DNA of 64,000 nt from Antedon bifida (lineage: Eukaryota > Echinodermata > Crinoidea > Comatulida > Antedonidae), in NCBI GenBank assembly GCA_963402885.1, contig OY727094.1, positions 18,044,501 through 18,108,500 on the forward strand. The letters run 5' to 3'. Within the stretch, counting starts at the first letter, position 1. Each line of letters begins with the position of its first letter. Below, piece after piece: positions 55,666 to 64,000 of this stretch. The translations under genes were made by a program, and so were the position numbers. The notes beneath the pieces were generated by a model. It saw only the letters and a program-made list of their open reading frames with translations, had not been told where the DNA came from and searched no databases.

Positions 55666-55909
55666 CCTTCCAAAAACTGGGTGCGTCGTTTGTGTTACGT
55701 TACTCAGGAGGTATAATATTCAGAGCGTCATTCTGACGACTGGAGCATTCTCTACTTCTCTACGGAGCGCCATTTATGCCTTTATTAACGTCAATAATAG
55801 AAATAGTACTACGGTAACTGCTCAAGTGGACCCAATTTAGCACCAGGGTAGCACAGTGATATAAAATAGAAATAAAAGTCACTACTTTTAATATCGTTTC
55901 GTATATACC

Positions 55910-56700
55910 CATATCACAAACTGACAAACAGAAACATCTTGGCATTCACATTGATTCAAATTTATCTTTTTCTTTTCATGTAAATAAACTCCGTTCCAAA
56001 CTGGGCTTTTCCATCTCCATCTTATCGCGTGCTCGGTCATTTAATTAATAAACTCACATCCATACTCCTCTATAACACTATAATCCTCCCACACATTGAC
56101 TATTGATGTAGTGTTTGAGGAATCAGATCGAATATTGACCGAATACAGACCATTCAAAATAGAGCACTTCGCATTATCCTTAAACCTCATCCTCTCACAC
56201 CACGAACTAACGTAACATTTACAACACCTTATCTTCATACAGTCCAAGATCGCATGCATTTACAACCGGGCTGCCTTGCCTACAGGTCTGTAAATGGTCT
56301 TGCTCCGGAATACCTTGCCCTGCGTCTTGCCAGAATTCCAAATCATCGATGTACCCGAAGTGTAAGTGAGTGGAAATTTGTCGTCCCTTTCCCTAAAACT
56401 GAAACTTTTAAGAACAGCTTCATCATCTATAGAGCACAACATACCTGAATTTGCTACCCACCAAACTAAGAAATGCGGTAACAATAAACAATTTTAAGTC
56501 TGCTCTAAAAAAATATTTAATCCCAAAAGAAAAGACTCAACGTTTTGTATAGTATTGTAGGCTATATTTTTGTATTTAAGTACATATATTATATATTTAA
56601 ATTTTTTGAACATAGTTCATCCGTTTTTTCATATATGTTTTTGACTGTCTGCATATGCTGTTTAGGGTCACTCTCACAAAATAAGGTTTAATAAAAAAAT
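55910..56700 (+). pseudogene. LINE 3' fragment inside the foldback left arm
   Basis: Pieces QKHLGIHIDSNLSFSFHVNK, IQNRALRIILKPHPLTPRTN and LAYRSVNGLAPEYLALRLAR are the C-terminal region of a LINE reverse transcriptase. Several stops are present. The 3' end is AAAATAAGGTTTAATAAAA. It interrupts the first ~95-bp unit of the left arm. Confidence 0.75.
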
Positions 56701-56968
56701 AAAATAGAAATAAAGTCACTCAATTTTAATATCTTTTCGTATGTTAATACAATGTGCTCAAGTGGACCCAATTTGGCCCCAGTGGAGCACAGTGATATAA
56801 AATAGAAATAAAGTCACTAAATTTTAATATCTTTTCGTATAAAACACTGTGCTCAAGTGGACACAATTTGGTACCAGGGGAGCAGTGATATAAAATAGAA
56901 ATAAAGTCACTCAAGTTTCAATCTTTTCGTATGTTAATACACTGTGCTCAAGTGGACCCAATTTGGCG
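56698..56968 (+). repeat. Forward array of the ~95-bp foldback unit
   Basis: About three units with CAGTGATATAAAATAGAAAT, GTCACTNAATTTTAATATC and CTCAAGTGGACCCAATTTGG in order. Same unit as 59266-59612 and 60640-61172 but in opposite orientation. Confidence 0.85.
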
Positions 56969-56971
56969 CCA

Positions 56972-57112
56972 GTAGATTTTTTTTAATGGAAAATAATGAA
57001 TATTGTTTTTCTTTTATTTTGAAAGAGAGATATTTTGAGGATTGTAAATGTCAAGTGGAACTTTTTTTAAATCAGAAACAAAGTTGCATGGCATTATTTT
57101 CCATTAAATAGA
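56972..57112. mobile_element. Small inverted-repeat insertion
   Basis: TTTAATGGAAAATAATG at the left and its complement CATTATTTTCCATTAAA at the right, about 140 bp in all. A MITE-like insertion following the array. Confidence 0.6.
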
Positions 57113-57121
57113 CTGCCATAA

Positions 57122-57235
57122 AACCTCGAAAAGAAGCCCATGCGCTCCTTCATTTTTAGTACTCTTGGGTGGGCTTCTTTTCCACACGGAGTTCTTTTCG
57201 AGATTACTTTTGCAAACTAAACTGGGGGAACTGCT
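57122..57235 (+). repeat. Dispersed repeat shared with 44735-44870
   Basis: Second copy of the ~110-bp AAAGAAGCCCA...GCAAACTAA repeat seen in the SDR intron. Confidence 0.7.
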
Positions 57236-57236
57236 A

Positions 57237-58672
57237 ACTTCCCGCCCGGAAAATATTTTATTTACATGATTTGAAAAATCTTCTAATGTAAATAATTAAC
57301 AGCATCAAAATTTAACAGTGTGTCGTGTTGACCGCGAATGACTAACATACCATCTTTACCATAATACACCTGCACAGACTCATTTGCATAACAACGCACG
57401 CACATACCAAACTGTTTAAAATAGAGCTACAAGGTACCCGAAAATGACATCTATTATGTTTTCAAACAACATGCATAAGCATCTTCAGTACCCCGCCATG
57501 CTTGGGGCTGAGCAAAGACAATTTTGAAAAAAAGAGCTGTATACAGTAGGTTCCCGCCCGAAAAAATGGCGTTACATTATTTGAATAAAACAAACTATAT
57601 AAGACCAAGACAATATATGAGCTTGTCCCCGGAAAGTGCACCTATTCATTGAAATATAGAATTAAATATTAAGTCTCCAGTACTAGCCCATCCATGGTTG
57701 AGGCAAAGCAATGAAAATAGAGCCCAGAAATGCACTTACTTATACGTATTACTATACATAGTCACCTATGATAATTATGATAATGTTAAAATTTCAACTA
57801 TACAGATGCGACTTCAACATTTTAGGTGGGGTTTTCTACTTTAAAAACTCGACTTCGTATATGCCTATGGCCTAGCCCGGCGGCGGAATTAGTCTAAGCT
57901 TCGAAATTGGTCTGGAAATCGGCATCTTTGCAAATGTTCTATATTTGATCTTATTTCACTCTCCATTAACCCTATGCAAAAACCATCGGAGACTATTTGT
58001 TTAAAACATGTTTATTCTGGGACGGTGCGGCCATACACACCAACTACTATAAAGAATCGGACATTTCGCTACCAATGTTGCAACATTGATTAACAAAATC
58101 AAAATTTAACAGTGGGGCGCGTTAACCGGGAACGACTAACAAGTGTGAGACATGCAATGCACGCGGCCGTGACGGTAATTCAACAAAACAAAATTATGAA
58201 ATACAAACAGAGCTAGCACACAAAAGCCTACTTACTAATTTTAATATTTCTATAATTTAGAAAACAATTAGATTTATCATATCACCTTTGATAATTATAA
58301 TGTTAAATTTCAACTATCCAGATGCGAGTTTTAGGTTGGGTTTTAAAAAAACTCGACTTCATATATACTTCAATTTCGAAGATCTGCTTAAAAAATATTT
58401 ATTTATTTATTTATTCTGCCATAAACTTTTATTCACAACATATTAGTAGGCCTACAATACAATTATCTTGCATGAAACGGATATTTAAAAATACACTATA
58501 ATGTGTAACGGTAGAATTACAATTCTAATGTAAAAGATTAACAAAATAAAAATTGACCAGTGTTGTGTGTTGATCGCAAATGACTAACAATACCGTCTTT
58601 TCTACAGCACATGTGCACACTCATTTGCATAACAAACGCACGGCATACCAAACTACGATGAGATCTCTTTTT
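57237..58672 (+). repeat. Foldback middle module, copy A
   Basis: Contains in order TTCCCGCCCGGAAAAT, CTCATTTGCATAACAACGCA, GGGGCTGAGCAAAGACAATT, AAATATTAAGTCTCCAGT, AAGTGTGAGACATGCAATGC and CATACCAAACTACGATGAGA. Copy B (59632-60598) has the same words in the same order. From 58146 on, the copies are almost identical. Non-coding. ATTTGCAT octamers recur in each. Confidence 0.7.
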
Positions 58673-58744
58673 TTACCATTAAAATAAATTGAGGGCGCTA
58701 AACATAAAATTTAAACCATCAAAGCAGTTTGCAAGAGCCAAAAA

Positions 58745-58999
58745 CAAAGATGGTAAATGTGCTCTCTCTGCCTCAGCACTAAGGCCCTGCCACAGCCTTT
58801 TTGGGTCGTTTCCACCACATCACCAGATGCATTGATGTTGTCGCCTCATGATGTGTGGTGGAAAGGGGGACGTATGATCTGTGAACCCCAAACACAGTGG
58901 CTCGCATAGCCTTAACTCTATTCCACCGACCAGCGTGGGAATCGAACCCACGACATACGTGTTGTTAACACGACGCTCAGACGACTGAGCTAACTGATC
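58745..58999 (-). mobile_element. tRNA-derived SINE
   Basis: The head, 58999-58927 on the minus strand, folds as a tRNA: 7-bp acceptor with two G-T pairs, D arm GCTC...GAGC, anticodon loop TTAACAA (AAC, valine), perfect T stem GTGGG/CCCAC with TTCGATT loop. A unique body of about 180 nt follows, with CACCACACATCATGAGGCGA and GCTGTGGCAGGGCC. This head-plus-body plan is that of tRNA SINEs with an internal pol III promoter. It may have jumped into the foldback element. Confidence 0.65.
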
Positions 59000-59091
59000 A
59001 TTTTGGTTTTAGCAAGGTTAATAGGATATATATGACGTAATGATCAATTACGTAATACACGTATAAATAGACTATTATCAGCTTTTCGGTC

Positions 59092-59175
59092 ATGTACTTG
59101 GTGGCGTAACGGGTAATGCTCAGTTTTGAGTGCTATCGGCTGGGGTTCAAACCTCGACGGATATTTTTTTTTTTT
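59092..59175 (+). other. Degenerate tRNA-like pol III unit
   Basis: TGGCGTAACGGGTAA resembles an A box and GGTTCAAACCT a B box, about 35 nt apart, followed by a long T run (59163-59178) that would stop pol III. The anticodon stem does not pair well, so it is not a working tRNA; more likely a SINE head or relic. Confidence 0.4.
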
Positions 59176-59265
59176 TTTAATGTTGTTTTTTTTTAATAGA
59201 GATATGTGACACTGTATTGTCGAACATGTATGGTACCATACCGGTAGGTATTCAAATATGCTTAA

Positions 59266-59612
59266 TACGAAAAGATATTAAAATTCAGTGATTTATTTCT
59301 ATTTTATATCACTGTGCTCCACTGACGCCAAATTGGGTCCACTTGAGCACAGTGTATTAAAATACGAAAAGATATTAACATTCAGTGACTTATTTCTATG
59401 TTATATCAATGTGCTTCCCTGGTACCAAATTGGGTCCACTTGAGCACAGTGTATTAAAATACGAAAAGATATTAACATTCAGTGACTTATTTCTATTTTA
59501 TATCACTGTGCTCCTCACTGGCGCCAAATTGGGTCCACTTGTGCACAGTGTGTATTAACATACGGAAAGAAAATAAAATTCAGTGACTTATTTCTATTTT
59601 ATATCACTAAAC
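59266..59612 (-). repeat. Reversed array of the ~95-bp foldback unit, inner
   Basis: About four units, inverted relative to 56698-56968, with GAGCACAGTGTATTAA, ACGAAAAGATATTAA and TTATTTCTATTTTATATCA in order. Confidence 0.85.
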
Positions 59613-59631
59613 TAAAGGAGGGGAGTTTCTA

Positions 59632-60598
59632 GATTCCCGCCCGGAAAATTGTATCTTTACATGATTAGAATTTCTAATAAAGATTAACAAAATCAAAATT
59701 TATCTTTTAAATTTAATTTTGTGGCGTGTTCACCGCGTAGGACCAACAATACCATCTTCTCCATTACACCTGCACAAACTCATTTGCATAACAACGCAGG
59801 GCTTACCAAACTGTTTAAAATAGCTACAAGGTCCCCAGAAATGACACCTATAATATTTTGAAACATGATATATAAGAGTCTTCACTACCCCACCATGATT
59901 GGGGCTGAGCAAAGACAATTTTGAAAAAAAATATTTATTGAAATATGAAATTAAATATTAAGTCTCCAGTTAAGCTCAACATGGTTGGGGCAGAGCTAAG
60001 AATGAAAGCTTAGTCCCCGGAAATTATGAAACGAAATATAAAAGTCTTCAGAACCAGCCATACAATGGTGATTGTTTCCCAAGTGTGAGACATGCAATGC
60101 ACGCGGCCGTGACGGTAATTCAACAAAACAAAATTATGAAATACAAACAGAGCTAACAAACAAAAGCCTACATTTTAATATTTCTATAATTTAGAAAACA
60201 ATTAGAATTATCATATCACCTTTGATAATTATAATGTTAAATTTCAACTATCCAGATGCGAATTTTAGGTTGGGTTTTAAAAAACTCGACTTCATAATTA
60301 TGCTTAGATTTCGAAGATCTGCTTAAAACATATTTATTTATATATTCTACCATAAACTTTTATTCACAACATATTAGTAGGCCTACAATACAATATCTTG
60401 CATGAAACGGATATTTAAAAGCACACTATAATGTGTAACGGTAGAATTACAATTCTAATGTAAAAGATTAACAAAATAAAAATTGAACAGTGTTGTGTGT
60501 TGATCGCGAATGACTAACAATACCGTCTTTCCTACAGCACATGTGCACACTCATTTGCATAACAAACGCACGGCATACCAAACTACGATGAGATAAAA
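59632..60598 (+). repeat. Foldback middle module, copy B
   Basis: Direct copy of 57237-58672, shorter because of internal deletions. It lies between the two reversed arrays of the right arm. It ends beside a small palindrome (AATTAATTCTCTTC...GAAGAGAATTAATT, 60598-60637). Confidence 0.7.
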
Positions 60599-60639
60599 TT
60601 AATTCTCTTCTAAACACGTAACGAAGAGAATTAATTCTA

Positions 60640-61172
60640 ATTGATATCACTGTGCTCCACTGGCTCCAAGTTGGGTCCACTTGAGCACAGTGTATTAACA
60701 TACGAAAAGATATTAAAATTCCGTGAATTATTTCTATTTTATATCACTGTGCTCCACTGACGCCAAATTGGGTCCACTTGAGCACAGTGTATTAAAATAC
60801 GAAAGATATTAACATTCAGTGACTTATTTCTATTTTATATCACTGTGCTCCACTGACGCCAAATTGGGTCCACTTGAGCACAGTGTATTAAAATACGAAA
60901 AGATATTAACATTCAGTGACTTATTTCTATTTTATATCAATGTGCTTCCCTGGTACCAAATTGGGTCCACTTGAGCACAGTGTATTAAAATACGAAAAGA
61001 TATTAAAATTCCGTGACTTATTTCTATTAGTATCACTGTGCTCCCCTGGCTCTAAATTGGGTCCACTTGAGCACAGTGTATTAACATACGAAAAGATATT
61101 AAAATTAGTGACTTATTTCTATTTTATATCATCACTGTATGTGCTCCACTGGTGCTAAATTTGGTAGTACTA
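60640..61172 (-). repeat. Reversed array of the ~95-bp foldback unit, outer
   Basis: About six units next to the right end of the element. Neighbouring units are very alike, suggesting unequal exchange or recent amplification. Confidence 0.85.
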
Positions 61173-61339
61173 TTTCTATTTCGGAAGTAAATAAAGGCAT
61201 ATATGGCGCTCCGTAGAAGTAGAGAATGCTCGATCGCCGAAATGACGCTCTGAATATACCTCTCAGCTCAGCCAAAAAGATAGTGTAGCCTAGCTAGTCA
61301 GTATAGAACGCCGTTACTGCCTTCTTCGGCTCTTTTACC

Positions 61340-61620
61340 ATTCGGCCCTTTCACCATTTGGCTCTTCACCATTTCATACGGCTCTTTCACCATTACGTTC
61401 GGCACTTTTACCATTACGTTCGTCACTTTTACCATTTCATATAGCTCTTTCATCATTTCATACGGCTCTTTCATCATTTCATACGGCTTTGTCATCATTT
61501 CATACGGCTCTTTCATCATTTCATACGGCTTTGTCATCATTTCATACTGCTCTTTCATCGTTTGGTGCTTTTCTATTTGGCCCTTTTACCATTACGTTCG
61601 GTGCTTTCATCATTCAGTGC
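61340..61620 (-). repeat. 21-bp minisatellite
   Basis: On the minus strand the units translate as seven-residue repeats (MKEPYEM, MTKPYEM, VKVPNVM) over about 11 copies in one open frame. Non-coding is more likely: no splice context, poor start, and the repeat alone keeps the frame open. Confidence 0.75.
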
Positions 61621-61725
61621 GTTTACATTTCGGCCCTTTTCACGTCCTCAACAAATATGACCCTTGACATCGGGTCAAATGAGAAAATGTGACTGCTGCA
61701 TGGAGCCTAGCCCAACTTTCTCAAA

Positions 61726-61955
61726 CTTGCCCAAGTACACGCGCGGCACATCAAGTCCTAAGGCAGGAGGTTGTTTCCACACCACTACCACCAATAGGTG
61801 AACAATTGTTCAACCAATCAAAACTTTTTCGATTCGTGTGAATATATTCTATATTTTATACACTGTCTCTATCTCTATAGGCCTAACCTGTTAGCCTAGT
61901 TTAGGCCTAACCAACCTGCCTCGGACTCAATGTGCCGCGCGTGTACTTGGGCAAG
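61726..61955. repeat. GC-rich inverted repeat, ~42-bp arms
   Basis: The left arm (61726-61767) has CTTGCCCAAGTACACGCGCG, then GCACAT and AAGGCAGG; the right arm (61915-61955) is its complement with three or four differences. The spacer is about 147 bp. Ends of a MITE or two inverted copies of a small repeat. Confidence 0.75.
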
Positions 61956-61959
61956 ATAG

Positions 61960-63394
61960 ATCTGCACGAGATATTTGTAATCTCACGGTGGACGCTAGTA
62001 TTATTGGACAAATTTACAACGTGGAATACAGAAGTCGTTGTCAGGGCTAAAGCCATAAGTTGTTTTGGTCAAAGAAGTCGATATAAACAATCGGAAAGTG
62101 CCCATATTCGATAGAAACTTTTATTTTACTTTGTTTACATAATTTCTTCCCTTTTTTATAAACCAAACCTAAAATTGCAGCACAGACAAACGTTGACCTA
62201 GACCCTGACCTTAATTTGACGTACCTGGAAAAATTAAATGACGCAAACAAAAACTTCAATCTAGGCCTACGCCTAATTATTTAGAAACAACAATAATTCT
62301 TATTAAGATAATAATCAAAAAGTTAATAGGCGCTTTTTTTCACGAAACGGAAAGAGCTTTCGATCGATGCTGTGCAGGGAAGCGTGAGCAACAGAAATAA
62401 CATAGCGCGGCGAGCATATTATTTTCGGAGGACAAGTTAATTAAAAATGTGTAATTCTTTCATCACTGTATGATCTGATTTATCGAAGAAAAAAATGATT
62501 TCCTAATAAAAATAAAACAATATCCTATTGAGTGTGCCAAATCAAGGATTTTCAACTTTAAAAGCGAAAAAACTATCCTAAGTTAATGTTATAATAATAT
62601 CCTCGTCTGGAGTTCCAGGAGGCTCCCATGTAGCGTAATAGGCGAGGGGGAAGTGGGCAGAGTATCCCCTGACGGATTCTACCGTGCTGGCAACATGGTG
62701 GGGATGACGTCCGACTCGCATAATATTTCATCTAATTCTAATCTAAGTAAAGTGCAATTTCGGGACATACCAGCTCTATTTTTCAAAATGGGGTTAAGGT
62801 TCTGTATATTATTATAATTTCTTTTTTAAGCAGACAGGGTGTGTACACGGGTTATAATTACACCGCGATCATAGTTATCCAAAAATATCATATTTGCTCC
62901 CCCTGCCCCAATGAGGCCTTTGTTATGCGGCTGGCGCCACCCAGGTTCGCCTCCCCCCTCCCTTGTTTTTTGTCAATTATAAACTTTCCACGATAAATGA
63001 TGAAATAAAACGTCGGTGAACTACAAGAAAAAGTGTAACAATCGACGGCAATCGACGCGATCGTTGACAATCGCAGAATTCATTTCAACTCTAGCGATAT
63101 CGCAACGTTAAAACGAAAGAACTGACAAATTATCTTGGGGATATAATACATGACGTTACATAATTGATGAACAAATCGGTTGACTACATTAATATTTGTT
63201 GCATTACAAGCCTAGCCAAAGACTATGATGTTCCGAAAAGAGGCGTGGTATATCGGTAGGACTAGCATAGTCCAACATTATATTAGGCTTAGGCCTAGAA
63301 GAACGAAGAATCATCAGTATAGAGATAGTAGAGTAGGCCAGGCTGTGTCTCTTGCACTTTTGTGAGCCAACTAGGCAGGGGATTGTTCCTTGAT
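61960..63394. other. Gene-free stretch, no assigned content
   Basis: No exon or repeat I can support. A GC-richer patch at 62600-62735 (GGAGTTCCAGGAGGCTCCCA) and another at 62895-62965 look like parts of unidentified repeats. TAGGCCTA occurs at 62262 and 63290. Confidence 0.4.
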
Positions 63395-63497
63395 AAAAAC
63401 AAGGCCAACAGCCATAAGTCGCGTGTTAAAACGCATAGTAATACCGGACCGACAGACAGACAGACCGACCGACCGACCGACATAGTGAACTATACAA
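63395..63497 (+). mobile_element. HINE-like fragment with GACA/GACC microsatellite
   Basis: AAACAAGGCCAACAGCC, AAGTCGCGTG, ACGCATAGTAATACCGG, GACA/GACC repeats and CATAGTGAACTATA in order. It joins the 5' end of the 29875-30574 family directly to its 3' microsatellite but lacks the final hairpin. Confidence 0.65.
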
Positions 63498-64000
63498 GCA
63501 ATATAACAACATGCTATCACAATAGTGACTATAGGCTGACCTCAAGATGTAAATCCCTTTTAGATAGGGGGTTATACCCGGTACCTGTCAAAATGATTTT
63601 TATCAGCTTTTGTTCTTGCATGGTATCGAAATAAATCAAATCAAATCAAAAGAAACTATTATTACAAGAAATTAATAGTTATAAAATATAGCTTACAATC
63701 TTGCTCAGTATATAGGCCTATATCTATCTATTTTCCGCTTGATTCTTAGCTTATTATTATACATTTTCATTTATTTTAAAGACATTTGATGTGTAAACTA
63801 CATCATCAAGATAATATGTTCTATTTTACCTTTAAATGGCTGCTGTCCGATCCCCAGAAGATAATAATCTTGATGAGAGAGTAACGATAGGCCTACTTAT
63901 GTTTCTAATAACAAGATATCTCTCAATGGGTCTTCTATCATCAGTAGATGGCAGTTCTATCAACAGCTTGTCACGGATGTTTACATTTTCTTAAGAGTTT
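63498..64000. other. Gene-free end of window
   Basis: AT-rich, no reading frame or repeat recognised apart from TAGGCCTA at 63713 and 63888. Confidence 0.4.

Larger units (their letters stand above)
55708..61262. mobile_element. Foldback-like element with arrayed inverted repeats
   Basis: The ends start GAGGTATA...TTCAGAGCGTCATT in inverted orientation, and TCAG lies just outside both ends (55704-55707, 61263-61266). Inward, both arms share ACTTCT.TACGGAGCGCCAT, then tandem ~95-bp units with GTGATATAAAATAGAAATAA, ATATCTTTTCGTATGTTAAT, and GTGCTCAAGTGGACCCAATT. Units run forward in the left arm (55826-55910, 56698-56968) and reversed in the right (59266-59612, 60640-61172). The middle holds a direct duplication and several insertions. 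No transposase. Long inverted repeats made of tandem subunits define foldback elements such as sea-urchin TU; the link to TU is inference. Confidence 0.7.

Noticed and set aside
58927..58999. Functional tRNA-Val(AAC) gene on the minus strand
   Set aside because: The fold is good, but the acceptor has two G-T pairs, one anticodon-stem pair is missing, and a SINE-like body follows without a terminator, so a SINE head is more likely.
61932..62114. 60-codon open stretch overlapping the inverted repeat
   Set aside because: It begins inside the repeat arm, shows no domain and has no splice context.

Overview
The window is animal nuclear DNA: AT-rich, with two spliced genes separated and invaded by many mobile elements. 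There are no prokaryotic operons. A Mag/SURL-like Gypsy element, a foldback element with arrayed inverted repeats (reminiscent of sea-urchin TU elements), an ankyrin-Roc-COR-death gene without a kinase, and a striking excess of the palindrome TAGGCCTA suggest a marine invertebrate deuterostome, most likely an echinoderm. That assignment is inference; no diagnostic marker gene is present.

Layout. (1) 238-24336, minus strand: a 27-exon gene of about 24 kb and 1,240 residues, encoding ankyrin repeats, a Roc GTPase domain, a COR domain, a death domain and a C-terminal domain resembling the TRADD N-terminal fold. It looks like an intracellular signalling or cell-death scaffold. Its introns hold MITEs, LINE remnants and a nested pair of Helitron/HINE-like elements (15.2-18.4 kb). 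(2) 24.4-42.8 kb: a gene desert built of LINE fragments, a 360-bp tandem duplication, a degenerate ~75-bp satellite, a third HINE-like element, and a very young, apparently intact Ty3/Gypsy element on the minus strand (30589-39255) with two LTRs that read as identical. (3) 42823-55665, minus strand: a complete 8-exon short-chain dehydrogenase/reductase gene (263 residues). Its 8.6-kb first intron holds a 2.8-kb inverted-repeat element with a hAT-like element inside it, and a decayed Mag/SURL-like Gypsy element. (4) 55708-61262: a foldback-like element that begins 43 bp upstream of the dehydrogenase start codon, with long inverted arrays of a ~95-bp unit and LINE, SINE and tRNA-like insertions. 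(5) 61.3-64.0 kb: minisatellite, a GC-rich inverted repeat, a HINE fragment and otherwise unassigned sequence.

The two host genes are not obviously linked in function. The most unusual structure is the HINE-like family: three copies share related cores, yet each carries a different terminal word that occurs both just after the 5' hairpin and as the stem of the 3' hairpin. Exon boundaries were derived by hand from GT/AG sites and phase continuity. All homology calls come from recognising motifs, not from a database search.
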